From: Pleurocapsa minor HA4230-MV1
Lineage (GTDB): Bacteria; Cyanobacteriota; Cyanobacteriia; Cyanobacteriales; Xenococcaceae
Reading direction: 5' to 3'
Length of the DNA stretch: 64,000 bases
Assembly: GCA_019359095.1 (NCBI GenBank)
Contig: JAHHHZ010000019.1
Span: 124,001-188,000, forward strand
Positions 33,304 through 44,203 of this stretch are shown here, in pieces (the stretch's first letter is position 1; each line of letters opens with the position of its first letter). Under the pieces are notes generated by a model. The model did no database searches. It had not been told where the DNA came from and was given only the letters and a program-made list of their open reading frames with translations. Position numbers and translations under genes: made by a program.

Positions 33304-34104
33304 ATGAGCGAGAAATTAGCACGATTGAGAAGTCTATTTGAGGGCATGGAACAAGCTTTAATTGCCTATTCTGGAGGAGTAGATAGTACTTTAGTAGCAA
33401 AAATTGCCTATGATGTTTTAGGCGATCGCGCTTTAGCAATTACGGCGGTATCTCCTTCTCTACTTCCTGAAGAATTGATTGATGCTCAAACCCAAGCTGC
33501 ACAGATCGGTATCAAACATGAGCTAGTCACAACTCATGAAATGGATAACCCTGATTACACTTCAAACCCAATTAATCGCTGTTATTTTTGCAAAAGTGAG
33601 TTGCATGATACCTTAAAACCATTAGCGCTCCAACGTGGTTATCCTTATGTTGTCGATGGGGTTAATGCCGACGATCTCCACGATTATCGTCCTGGTATTC
33701 AAGCAGCAAAAGAAAGAGGTGCGCGATCGCCTTTAGCAGAAATTGGCGTGAGCAAAACAGAAGTAAGAGAAATCTCCCGCAGTTTAGGATTAGCCTGGTG
33801 GGACAAGCCTGCACAACCTTGCCTTAGCTCCCGTTTCCCCTATGGCGAAGCGATTACCGTAACTAAGTTACAGCGAGTTGGTAGAGCCGAAATTTATCTA
33901 CGTCAGCTTGGGTATAGTAACCTGCGGGTGCGCTCTCAGGAAGATACTGCCAAAATTGAATTACCAGCAGCAGAGATTACTAAGTTTGTACAACAGGTAA
34001 ATCTACCAGAGTTGGTCAAAACTTTCCAAGAGTTTGGCTTTGTCTACGTTACGTTAGATTTAGAAGGTTACCGTAGTGGCAAGCTGAACCAGGTTTTACA
34101 GTAG
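33304..34104 (+). CDS. larE: LarE-family sulfur transferase
   Basis: LarE adenylates and sulfurates P2CMN in synthesis of the nickel-pincer nucleotide. The 266-aa protein has the PP-loop IAYSGGVDSTL (Ser23-Ser28), the CYFCKSELHD motif (Cys93, Cys96) and PAQPCLSSRFPYG (Cys173). Cys173 aligns with the sacrificial Cys of single-Cys LarE enzymes. The extra CxxC is as in LarE proteins that bind a [4Fe-4S] cluster, suggesting the catalytic sulfide-shuttling type (inference). larA, larB and larC are not in the window. Confidence 0.9.
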   Translation: MSEKLARLRSLFEGMEQALIAYSGGVDSTLVAKIAYDVLGDRALAITAVSPSLLPEELIDAQTQAAQIGIKHELVTTHEMDNPDYTSNPINRCYFCKSELHDTLKPLALQRGYPYVVDGVNADDLHDYRPGIQAAKERGARSPLAEIGVSKTEVREISRSLGLAWWDKPAQPCLSSRFPYGEAITVTKLQRVGRAEIYLRQLGYSNLRVRSQEDTAKIELPAAEITKFVQQVNLPELVKTFQEFGFVYVTLDLEGYRSGKLNQVLQ

Positions 34105-34292
34105 TTTCCTTAACTGTTTTCATACTAGCTATCGTGGTATTTACAATCCTGACTGGGGGAGTTCTCCTTTGGTTTTTGATTCTCTGATTGGGATGGAATA
34201 AGATCGTCTCAATAGTTGTTGGGTTTCGTGCCTCAACCCAACCTACAAGATCAGCGATCGCTCTTTTAGCCACATCCAATATCAAACCTAAT

Positions 34293-34766
34293 TCAATCGT
34301 CAGTTCTAATAGTTCCATCGGGCATAATGGTGTTTCTGAAAAAAGTTCTACTGAAATCAGTAACATTTACAATTGCATTGGTAAGATTGGAGTCGATAAT
34401 ATCAGTTCTTATCAATCGCGTTCTCGTCAAATTAGCAACAGTCAAATTGGCTCTTCTGAGACTGGCATCACACAATTTGGCATCAGTCAAGTCAGCACCA
34501 GTTAAATTAACTCCACAGATACTAGCTTCTATCAAATTAGCTCCTCGCAAGTCAGCACCCGTCAAATTAACATCTTCCAATCGACAGATATCAATTCCTC
34601 CTTGGCTCAGATTGGAGCAGCTAAGGTCAACTCCAACAATATTTATACCCTCCATGAAAGCTCCGCTGAGATCGATCCCTTTAAGAATAGCAACGCTCAA
34701 TTCTTGCCCATATCTCAAGTCCGCCCCAGCGAAATTACGTTCTCCAGCAGCGTATCTCCTAAGCAA
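34293..34766 (-). CDS. Pentapeptide-repeat protein
   Basis: The 157-aa protein is made of A(D/N)LxX repeats (ADLRGANLIEASICGVNLTG, then ADLTDAKLCDASLRRANLTV), which fold into a right-handed square beta-helix. The start is TTG 34766, giving MLRRYAAGERNFAGADL. Upstream codons in frame (GEELL) match the usual family opening, but an in-frame stop lies six codons before. The function is unknown; some members mimic DNA. Confidence 0.85.
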   Translation of the reverse strand: MLRRYAAGERNFAGADLRYGQELSVAILKGIDLSGAFMEGINIVGVDLSCSNLSQGGIDICRLEDVNLTGADLRGANLIEASICGVNLTGADLTDAKLCDASLRRANLTVANLTRTRLIRTDIIDSNLTNAIVNVTDFSRTFFRNTIMPDGTIRTDD

Positions 34767-35095
34767 TTCTTCACCAGTTATAATTCAACATCCCAATTGA
34801 TCGGTGATGGCTTCACCGCAACCCTCGATAGCGAACACTTAGATCCGTAGGGTGGGCATTTTAAAATTTATTATAGTGCTAAAACAATGTGATGATGCCC
34901 ACCGAAATTCCATTGCACGTGTCGTAATTGAATAATCTGAATTTATTGATTGGTGAGCAAGATGACTTTGCCTGAAATGTTAGTTTGCTTTGGTTGATTT
35001 CCCCAGCCTAAGAAAGCGCGATCGCTTTTTTACTAGTGATGTCCAGTCTTTTTTGGGAATACTAAAAATATTGTCAGTCGCAGTACGTAAGCAAT
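34767..35095. other. Spacer with long inverted repeat
   Basis: About 330 bp between the pentapeptide gene and lepB. It holds the GGTGGGCAT/ATGCCCACC inverted repeat (34851-34903) and one HIP1 octamer near 35018. Otherwise nothing recognised. Confidence 0.5.
34851..34903. repeat. GGTGGGCAT inverted repeat
   Basis: Nine-base perfect arms GGTGGGCAT (34851-34859) and ATGCCCACC (34895-34903) around a 35-nt AT-rich loop. Likely a dispersed palindromic repeat. No coding content. Confidence 0.6.
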
Positions 35096-35704
35096 ATGGC
35101 TAGTAGCAAGTTTAATTTTAAAGGCTTATTAATTTTTCTTGGTTGTGGAACTATAACTATCTCAGGAGTAGCTATCTTAGGGGTTATTTTTTTTCCAAGT
35201 TACGAGGCTCTTCTACCATTAGTAGAAGTTTTAAACACTGGTGCAGATGTCAATCAATATTATGAAACTCGTTATATTCCTTCTGAGAGTATGACCCCTA
35301 CTTTTCAAACTAATGATCGCCTCTTAATAGATAAAATAGCTTATAAAAATACTTCACCTCAGCGTGGAGATATTGTTATGTTTAATCCTACAGAAAGATT
35401 AAGAGAACAAGATTATAGAGAACCATTTATCAAGCGAGTAATTGGCTTACCTGGAGAAACTATAGAAATAAAAAATGGTAAAGTCTACATTGACAATCAA
35501 CTCATACAAGAAAACTACATTGCTGAACTACCAAAATATACAATGGATTTATTTGAAGTTCCCGAAGGTGCTTACTTTGTTCTAGGAGATAATCGCAATA
35601 ATAGTTATGATAGCCGATATTGGGGCTATCTCCCTGAAGATTTAATTCTTGGCAAAGTAGTTAGTGTATATTTTCCACCTTCTAGAGCAAGAGAGTTAAA
35701 TTAA
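35096..35704 (+). CDS. lepB: Signal peptidase I
   Basis: Cleaves signal peptides of exported proteins at the outer face of the membrane. The 202-aa protein has an N-terminal anchor (residues ~10-34). Box B is PSESMTPT (nucleophile Ser65), box D RGDIVMF and FIKRVIGLPGE (general base Lys113), and box E GDNRNNSYDSRYWG. One membrane span and type I length are normal for cyanobacteria. Confidence 0.95.
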   Translation: MASSKFNFKGLLIFLGCGTITISGVAILGVIFFPSYEALLPLVEVLNTGADVNQYYETRYIPSESMTPTFQTNDRLLIDKIAYKNTSPQRGDIVMFNPTERLREQDYREPFIKRVIGLPGETIEIKNGKVYIDNQLIQENYIAELPKYTMDLFEVPEGAYFVLGDNRNNSYDSRYWGYLPEDLILGKVVSVYFPPSRARELN

Positions 35705-35762
35705 CTTCTTTTGTCTTGATTGTTTTTTGGATCAACTACCTATACCTGAAGCTCTTCCCGAC

Positions 35763-35797
35763 AAAAAAAGAGGCAGTCTAATTTAAAGATCTACCTC
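35763..35797 (-). terminator. Rho-independent terminator of groEL
   Basis: On the minus strand GAGGTAG (35797-35791) pairs with CTGCCTC (35776-35770), seven pairs with one G-U. A T7 run follows (35769-35763). It lies about 50 bp after the groEL stop. Confidence 0.7.
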
Positions 35798-35849
35798 AAA
35801 CTCAAAATATTAAACTTGTGGCCCATCTAATTAGATAGAGCAGCAGGCA

Positions 35850-37544
<1,695 letters not shown>

Positions 37545-37565
37545 CTACATCTTTCATTTGCAAAT

Positions 37566-37592
37566 TTAGCACTCTTCAGTAGTGAGTGCTAA
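37566..37592 (-). promoter_or_regulatory. CIRCE operator (HrcA site) of groEL
   Basis: TTAGCACTC (37566-37574), nine-base spacer, GAGTGCTAA (37584-37592): a perfect match to the CIRCE consensus, 43 bp upstream of the groEL start. HrcA repression released by heat shock is established for this element. Confidence 0.96.
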
Positions 37593-37705
37593 GAAACATT
37601 ATCTAAATTATTAAATTAATTAGTCTTGTAGGGATTACCGAAACAACCAGCGAAATTTTGGGAAACTGAGTTGTCCTACCAGCATTTCTCTTACCAAACT
37701 CAATT

Positions 37706-38566
37706 TTAGTTAAGAATCAACGCACTGACTCCCACTACAAAGAAAATAATGCTAAGGAAAATTACAAAATAGCGTAGTATATAAATTTGATTTTCTAATT
37801 TGCGCAAAGCTTGTTTATTACCTGCAAACAAGGTGTTGATATATCTTTGCTGTTCCAAATTACGCTGGTCAATCTGCATTTCTATTTTATGCATATCAGG
37901 TACAGAACGGTTCATTTGGGAGCTTGCTGCTTCAATTCCAGTTTGTAATTGTGTACTCACCTGAGATTGGAAATTTCCTAATCCTTGGCGAAAATCTTGT
38001 TTAAGATTAAGTACTTGAAGCTCTAATTCTTGATACATTGCTCTTCTTTGCGCATCGTTTTGAGCCACAATTTTTTGCTCTAACTCAACTAGCGATCGCG
38101 TGTAATTACTTTGTAGATCTACTAAATTTTCGGCAGCCTGTTCTCTTTCTTGGATTAAATGAGATAGCAGCTTTTCAAATAATCCTGGGCCCAGCTGAAA
38201 ATAGCCTCGTTGCACAGCACGAATTGTATCTCCAATTTCTTGAGCTGAAGTATTTTTAAGCAGATAACCCCTAGCACCAGATTCTACTGCACAGTTGATT
38301 TGTTCTTCTTGATCGTGACTGCTGAGGATGATTGTTTTAGTTTCAGGAAAACGTTGACTAAGTATTTTAGTCAGGGTTAAACCGTTCATCTGAGGCATTT
38401 CTAAATCGACAATAGTAATATCAACCTTGTGTTGTTCTAAATATTTAATTGCTTCGGCACCACTAGTAGCTTTCTCTACTACTTCAAAATCTGGCTCATT
38501 TTCCAGAATCGTCTGTAGAGCTTGCCTGGTGAAGTTTTGATCATCTACCACTAGTATTTTAATCAC
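37706..38566 (-). CDS. Response regulator with coiled coil and C-terminal membrane anchor
   Basis: The 286-aa protein (GTG start) has a full NarL-type receiver domain: VVDDQN (acidic pair D8/D9), phosphoacceptor Asp54 in IVDLEMPQMNG, and Lys in GYLLKNTSA. The usual LuxR helix-turn-helix is replaced by a long coiled coil (residues ~130-255) and a terminal transmembrane helix (FVIFLSIIFFVVGVSALIL). It therefore probably signals at the membrane through phosphorylation-dependent oligomerisation rather than binding DNA. No cognate kinase is adjacent. Confidence 0.85.
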   Translation of the reverse strand: MIKILVVDDQNFTRQALQTILENEPDFEVVEKATSGAEAIKYLEQHKVDITIVDLEMPQMNGLTLTKILSQRFPETKTIILSSHDQEEQINCAVESGARGYLLKNTSAQEIGDTIRAVQRGYFQLGPGLFEKLLSHLIQEREQAAENLVDLQSNYTRSLVELEQKIVAQNDAQRRAMYQELELQVLNLKQDFRQGLGNFQSQVSTQLQTGIEAASSQMNRSVPDMHKIEMQIDQRNLEQQRYINTLFAGNKQALRKLENQIYILRYFVIFLSIIFFVVGVSALILN

Positions 38567-39073
38567 GAATATTCTCTGATCTTAAAAAATTATAAATGTG
38601 AATAAATAGATATATATATTTTTATCTTTAACGATTACTGAGTAAAAAAGATGAACTAACCCTCAACAATCGAGATGGTAAATTGAGCTAATAATTGTCG
38701 CTTTTGTAACTTAAGATAGACAAATCACAACATAACTGTAAAAGATGTGATAATTTTGATCGAGCTAATAATCAACAGTCAGGGATTAACAATAGTCTAT
38801 GATCAAACAAGGTTAATATTTTTAGATAATTTAAACAAATTATCTTAGCGGGTTCTTAAATAAACCGCCTTTAATAAATTACTCATCAATGCCAGCAACA
38901 CCTATTTCTGTTCTACTTATAGAATGATATCTTACAGGAATTAATCAGTTTTGACTTCAGTATTGAAGGTCGATCTTTTTTAGTTGATGACAGCAAATTT
39001 CATGCCAAGGTAATCACGTTGTTATAGACTAACTAAATAATAGCGACAGCAATTAGTGCTTAAGAGTTAAGCT
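38567..39073. other. Intergenic region, nothing recognised
   Basis: 507 bp between the receiver-coiled-coil gene and the REC-GGDEF gene, both leftward. AT-rich, no ORF, hairpin terminator or RNA gene noted. It likely holds the GTG-start gene's promoter. Confidence 0.5.
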
Positions 39074-40468
39074 TCAGGCTGGCTCAACAGAACGGTAAAT
39101 TATGCGGTTGCGACCTTGAATTTTGGCATCATATAACGCACTATCAGCAGTGGAGATTAAGTTATGAGATGAGGTTTGAGTATTGGGAACAATGCTAGAG
39201 ACACCAACGCTGAGAGTGACGGTGTTACCAATTTTAGAAGCAGTATGAATGAGATTAAGATTTTGGATCTGTTCTTGAATTTCTTCAGCTACTTTAATTG
39301 CTCCCTCCCCATTGGTATGAGGCAAAATAACCGCAAACTCCTCTCCACCATAGCGGAATGCTATATCGGCAGGCCGCTTGACAGCTCGTTCAATTCCCTT
39401 TGCTACCTCGTATAGACAGCTATCTCCTGCTTGATGTCCATAGGTATCGTTGTATGCTTTAAAATAATCCACATCACACAGTAGGACAGACAAATGTTCT
39501 CTCTCGCGATCGCATCGCGACCATTCTTGAGTGATATATTCGTCAAATCGGCGACGGTTAGCTATCTGTGTCAGGCTATCAATATTTGCTTCATAAGTCA
39601 GGCGCTTATTGGCGTTTTGCAGCGTAGTTTCAATTTGCTTGCGATCGCTAATATCACGGAACGTAATCGCTAAACCATCCCCTAATTTTACCGCGACGAT
39701 TTGAAACCAAGTTTTGAGAGAGGAGGAGTTATAGTAATATTCTTGTTCTAAGACGGTACAGGTTTCGACCACCTGCACAAATAGCTCGAATAAACCATCA
39801 AATAAGTGACCCAGGGAATTTTCGACAAAGAGTCTTTTTCCTTTAAGAGTCTCAATTGTACCGCCAACCGTCATCGCAGCTACAGGATTAGCAATTAACC
39901 AGCGAAAATCAACAATTCCACCCTGGCGATCGCGAATTGCTTCAAAGGCTGCTACTCCGTCTAGAGAACTGTCTAAAACCCCTGTCAGTAAAGCACGAGA
40001 TTTATTTAATTCTTGTTCGACAATTTTGCGCTCGGCTATTTGTTCCTTCAGGATTTGCTGAAATTTTTGTTGCTGTTGAATGCTGGCTAATTGCGCTTTG
40101 ACCCGAAAAACTACTTCTTCAACAAAGAATGGCTTGGTAATATAATCTACTCCTCCAACTTTAAAAGCCTCAATTTTATCCAGCTCGGAGTCTAAGCCAC
40201 TTAAGAAAATGATGGGAATATGTTTGGTTTTTGCTTCAGATTTTAAGTAACGACAAACTTGATAACCATCCAGTTGCGGAATCATGATATCCAGTAAGAT
40301 CAAATCTGGGCATTTTTGTTTGACAATCGACAAAGCCATCTTCCCATCCGTAGCAGAGCTGACGCTATAGCCTTGTTCACTCAATAGCGATGATAGAAGT
40401 CTGACGTTTTCTGGTAAATCATCTACGATCAGTATTTGTTCTTGTAGTTTTTCGTTATACTTATTCAT
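39074..40468 (-). CDS. REC-PAS-GGDEF diguanylate cyclase
   Basis: The 464-aa protein has a receiver domain (ILIVDDLPENVRLLSSLLSE, phosphoacceptor Asp in LILLDIMIPQLDGYQ), a coiled-coil linker, a PAS-like sensor (ALLTGVLDSSLDGVAAFEAI) and a GGDEF domain with intact RYGGEEFAVILPH. RPAD five residues before GGEEF is the inhibitory c-di-GMP I-site (RxxD). It should make c-di-GMP when phosphorylated and be product-inhibited. Cytosolic. Confidence 0.93.
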   Translation of the reverse strand: MNKYNEKLQEQILIVDDLPENVRLLSSLLSEQGYSVSSATDGKMALSIVKQKCPDLILLDIMIPQLDGYQVCRYLKSEAKTKHIPIIFLSGLDSELDKIEAFKVGGVDYITKPFFVEEVVFRVKAQLASIQQQQKFQQILKEQIAERKIVEQELNKSRALLTGVLDSSLDGVAAFEAIRDRQGGIVDFRWLIANPVAAMTVGGTIETLKGKRLFVENSLGHLFDGLFELFVQVVETCTVLEQEYYYNSSSLKTWFQIVAVKLGDGLAITFRDISDRKQIETTLQNANKRLTYEANIDSLTQIANRRRFDEYITQEWSRCDREREHLSVLLCDVDYFKAYNDTYGHQAGDSCLYEVAKGIERAVKRPADIAFRYGGEEFAVILPHTNGEGAIKVAEEIQEQIQNLNLIHTASKIGNTVTLSVGVSSIVPNTQTSSHNLISTADSALYDAKIQGRNRIIYRSVEPA

Positions 40469-41044
40469 CTACCATTAATTGGTAATGAGCAATAGTTAAA
40501 TTGTGTGATTTGAGAAATTTTTAACTATTACCTGAACTTGAAATAGTTTTTTACGAGTTACTGATTCAAAATTAGTAGTTAAACTACAGGTAGATAATAA
40601 TTTATTGTTCAATATATATAATTATGTCTATAGCAATAAAGTTTTCTCTATTTAAAGTCCAATTTTAATCAATTTAACGCTAGTTTAACTACAAATAAAT
40701 CAAATAATAATAGTTATTATAAAATCTGACTAATTTAGTAGGCGCTGAACTATATGTCAGTTATATCATTTATTTTTTAAGACGCAAACAATAACGACTA
40801 TCACTTGATTCATTTCGTTTGAAACTATTTTATCTTTGCGTATATTCTCTGAGTAATACTATTGTTTTTTAGCGCCAAAGCGATCTCATTGTGAGAAATA
40901 GCTTGAGTTATTAAGTATATTTAAATATAAACAGGAACGAGCAGAATTTGACCAGAAGGTAAATTTCGATAGTCAAATCTCTATTAAGCAAAAATAAGCC
41001 TTAGTGAAGAGAAACTAGACTTATTTAGCCATAACTTAACAAGA
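40469..41044. other. Long AT-rich intergenic region
   Basis: 576 bp with no gene-like ORF, no HIP1 octamer and no clear hairpin. A transcription start for the REC-GGDEF gene is expected. A small RNA cannot be excluded but is not supported by any motif I recognise. Confidence 0.45.
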
Positions 41045-41272
41045 TTATAAAGATTGACGTGAAGCAAATTTTTCGGCGATCGCCTGAGTTTCCTGCAACA
41101 TCTGCTGTCGGCTATTGGTCATAGTGGTGTTGGTTAAACTGGGAAGTAAATTGCGAGCCTGCAATGCCATATGAAGCTGTAATTGAGCTACATATTCGCT
41201 AATATCTTCCCGTAGTAATTCTGGTGCTGTAGGTTGAATATCCAAGACGCTTCGACTCCTGCTATTTGCCAA
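41045..41272 (-). CDS. Small conserved cyanobacterial protein, 75 aa
   Basis: Helical and Gln-rich (LREDISEYVAQLQLHMALQA, ending MLQETQAIAEKFASRQSL), with no membrane helix. The start is TTG 41272. A second copy of its last 18 codons lies at 44231-44287, which supports it as a real gene. The function is unknown. Confidence 0.65.
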   Translation of the reverse strand: MANSRSRSVLDIQPTAPELLREDISEYVAQLQLHMALQARNLLPSLTNTTMTNSRQQMLQETQAIAEKFASRQSL

Positions 41273-41415
41273 TTGTGTTTAACTTCTTGTCTTGTCCAAA
41301 ATTAACATAGCGATGACTCACTTTATCTAACTTAAGGCTGATTTAAAATAATTTGCAATGTTCCTTGTAAAAAAAATTTACTCATTTACTATTGACAAAT
41401 AACTATAAATAACGA

Positions 41416-42141
41416 TTAAGAACCTGTAGGCTCTACTGTTCGATTAATTAACAAAACCGAAAAGTAAGATAAATCTAGTTGCGGATAGTTGCGCAGATCG
41501 CGATAAATCTTTTGTTCGGGGAAAGTAGCTTTTTCGACGATCGCACTAGATGCCAGTAAATTTCTTTGCTTGAGGATCTGCCAAACCTGTGGATAAACAG
41601 AACTCACTTTAAGCAGCACTACTACTTCTGCCCAATTTAACGCTGTTTCTAATTCTTGCACCGAATACAAGGCGGGTAAAACTGCCATTTTTTGTTGATT
41701 TACGGTTAAAGGAATTCCTAATACCGAAGCGATCGCCATTGGGGAACAGACTCCAGGAATAGTCTCAATCTTTACTTCAGGATGCGAGCGTCTTAAAGTT
41801 TGAGCTAGATACGTAAAAGTACCATAAAAATTGATATCTCCTAAACAGGCAAAAGCAATATTTTTTCCCAGACTAAGTTCTTGCCATACCTGTTGGGCGG
41901 CTTTTGACCAAGCTGTTTGTAATTTGAGTTCATCTTGAACATAAGGAAAATCCAGGGGCAAAATCTGCTGATGGGGCTGAAGCCAAGATTTGATGATCTT
42001 TTGAGCGACACCTAAACGGTTATTGACCCCAGCGGGGAAGGCAACAATATCGCTGGATTGCAGGATGCGTAATCCTTTAACAGTAATTAATTCAGGATCG
42101 CCTGTGCCGATACTGATGCCGTTTAAAATGCCTAGTTTCAC
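41416..42141 (-). CDS. cobI: Precorrin-2 C20-methyltransferase
   Basis: Cobalamin pathway: methylates precorrin-2 at C20 with SAM. The 241-aa protein (GTG start) has the tetrapyrrole-methylase N-terminus LNGISIGTGDPELITVKGL, the CLGDINFYGTFTYLA loop and IETIPGVCSPMAIASVLGIP. An internal fragment of a second cobI copy is at 44288-44384. No other cobalamin gene is adjacent. Confidence 0.93.
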   Translation of the reverse strand: MKLGILNGISIGTGDPELITVKGLRILQSSDIVAFPAGVNNRLGVAQKIIKSWLQPHQQILPLDFPYVQDELKLQTAWSKAAQQVWQELSLGKNIAFACLGDINFYGTFTYLAQTLRRSHPEVKIETIPGVCSPMAIASVLGIPLTVNQQKMAVLPALYSVQELETALNWAEVVVLLKVSSVYPQVWQILKQRNLLASSAIVEKATFPEQKIYRDLRNYPQLDLSYFSVLLINRTVEPTGS

Positions 42142-42425
42142 TCTTTAAAGTTCGCTTGATAATATTTCAGCCAATCCTTACCATAGCGCTAGTTTGTTCA
42201 TCCGTGCAGAAGCAAAATTATAGATGTTCCCCCAATCATGTCCGTGGTCAATCAATTGCCGATTCCTGATTCACCTAAAGCTCAAAAGCGATCGCTATAC
42301 TCAACTCAATACAGGGCTTAGGTTCTATCGTGAGCATATGTCAACAAGATCTGTTTATTCTGTTTATTAGATATTGCATTGATCACTTTTTAGTTTATTA
42401 TTAGCATAGTGTAATATCAATTAAA

Positions 42426-42452
42426 ATAGATTAACGATAGTTTTTAATCTAT
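42426..42452 (+). promoter_or_regulatory. 9-9-9 inverted repeat upstream of sbtA, LysR-type operator candidate
   Basis: ATAGATTAA, nine-base spacer CGATAGTTT, TTAATCTAT: perfect arms, about 173 bp before the GTG. Cyanobacterial carbon-uptake genes are controlled by LysR regulators (CcmR/NdhR, CmpR) that recognise T-N11-A dyads, so this is a plausible site. A purely structural role is the alternative. Confidence 0.4.
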
Positions 42453-42593
42453 CTCAAGCTTAAACAAGATATTTATACTTCTTAGAAATCACCCTAATTT
42501 CTGAAGCAACTAGCCTCATAGCAACCGTGGTTATGACTGCTCACTCTTACTCCAAATTAACTCGTTAAATTTCAAATTTCATTTATTGTATTA

Positions 42594-42621
42594 CTCCTCA
42601 TCAGAGGAGACATAAGGAGGT
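42594..42621 (+). promoter_or_regulatory. Hairpin next to the sbtA ribosome-binding site
   Basis: CTCCTC (42594-42599) pairs with GAGGAG (42604-42609) around ATCA. A strong Shine-Dalgarno AAGGAGG (42614-42620) follows. The CTCCTC arm could instead pair with AGGAGG, masking the ribosome site, so alternate folding could control translation. Confidence 0.35.
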
Positions 42622-42625
42622 ATCC

Positions 42626-43759
42626 GTGGATTTTGTTTCTCTTTTCGTGAAGGACTTCATTCTTCAGTTGCAGTCCCCAACACTCGCCTTTTTGATTGGT
42701 GGGATGATCATTGCTGCTCTCGGTAGCGAATTGGTAATTCCCGAGTCGATTTGTACGATCATCGTCTTCATGCTACTCACCAAAATCGGTCTGACCGGTG
42801 GAATTGCGATCCGCAATTCCAACCTGCTGGATATGGTGTTACCCATGATCTCGGCAATAATAATAGGGGTTCTTGTTGTCTTCATTGCGCGCTATACATT
42901 GGCCAAGCTACCAAATGTCAAAGTCGTGGATGCGATTGCGACTGGGGGGTTGTTTGGTGCCGTGAGTGGCTCTACTATGGCTGCCGGGCTGACGGTACTG
43001 GAAGAACAAAACATCCAATACGAGGCATGGGCTGGCGCACTCTATCCCTTTATGGATATCCCAGCGCTCGTAACTGCGATTGTTATAGCCAACATTTATC
43101 TCAACAAGAAGAAGAAGCGTAGTGTAGCAGCCCAATCTATCAAGCAGGAGTCTTTGAGCAAGCAGCCCGTTGCGGTAGGTAGTTATTCCGATCAGCAGGA
43201 TTATCCCAGCACTAGGCAGGAGTATCGCAGCCAGCAGCAAGATCCTGGCGATAATAAGGTCAAGGTATGGCCGATTATTCAGGAAAGCCTCCAGGGTTCT
43301 GCTTTATCGGCAATGTTGTTAGGTCTCGCTCTTGGCATACTCACCAAGCCAGAAACTGTCTATGAAGAATTCTACGATCCTGCTTTTAAAGGCTTGCTTT
43401 CGATCTTGATGCTGGTCATGGGTATAGAGGCTTGGTCAAGGCTTGGCGAACTACGCAAGGTGGCCCAGTGGTATATCGTGTATAGCGTGATAGCACCGTT
43501 TTTACATGGGTGCATTGCCTTCGGTCTCGGTCTGATTGCCCACTACACTGTGGGATTCAGCATGGGCGGGGTCGTGATCCTGGCCGTCATCGCTGCCTCT
43601 AGTTCAGACATCTCAGGCCCACCCACGTTAAGAGCTGGTATCCCGTCGGCAAACCCCTCTGCCTACATTGGTGCCTCCACAGCCGTCGGTACACCAATTG
43701 CGATCGGCGTGTGTATACCGTTCTTCATCGGGCTTGCCCAGGCGATAGGTGGCATCTAG
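42626..43759 (+). CDS. sbtA: Sodium-dependent bicarbonate transporter SbtA
   Basis: High-affinity Na+/HCO3- symporter of the carbon-concentrating mechanism, plasma membrane. The 377-aa protein (GTG start, AAGGAGG at 42614) has two inverted halves of about five helices each (first LAFLIGGMIIAALGSELVIP, second AMLLGLALGILTKPETVYEE). They are joined by a charged cytoplasmic linker of ~55 residues (QQDYPSTRQEYRSQQQD). The signature FGAVSGSTMAAGLTVLEEQN and the second-half AASSSDISGPPTLRAGIPSA are visible. The GC content looks higher than in the neighbours, hinting at transfer. Confidence 0.97.
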   Translation: MDFVSLFVKDFILQLQSPTLAFLIGGMIIAALGSELVIPESICTIIVFMLLTKIGLTGGIAIRNSNLLDMVLPMISAIIIGVLVVFIARYTLAKLPNVKVVDAIATGGLFGAVSGSTMAAGLTVLEEQNIQYEAWAGALYPFMDIPALVTAIVIANIYLNKKKKRSVAAQSIKQESLSKQPVAVGSYSDQQDYPSTRQEYRSQQQDPGDNKVKVWPIIQESLQGSALSAMLLGLALGILTKPETVYEEFYDPAFKGLLSILMLVMGIEAWSRLGELRKVAQWYIVYSVIAPFLHGCIAFGLGLIAHYTVGFSMGGVVILAVIAASSSDISGPPTLRAGIPSANPSAYIGASTAVGTPIAIGVCIPFFIGLAQAIGGI

Positions 43760-43836
43760 CCTAATCTCAAACGAGTCCAGCTCTGACTGCGCTCCCTTGA
43801 CCTGGCAGAGCTAGTAGATTATTGTACATCATTTAA

Positions 43837-44199
<363 letters not shown>

Positions 44200-44203
44200 A
44201 TCG

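Larger units (their letters stand above)
42142..42625. other. cobI-sbtA divergent spacer (promoter region)
   Basis: 484 bp. It contains the long inverted repeat at 42426-42452 and a hairpin just ahead of the sbtA ribosome-binding site. One HIP1 octamer lies near 42289. AT-rich, unlike the sbtA coding sequence that follows. Confidence 0.5.

Noticed and set aside
34327-34850. Plus-strand Ser/Lys-rich ORFs opposite the pentapeptide gene
   Set aside because: They are antisense artefacts of the regular pentapeptide repeat codons.
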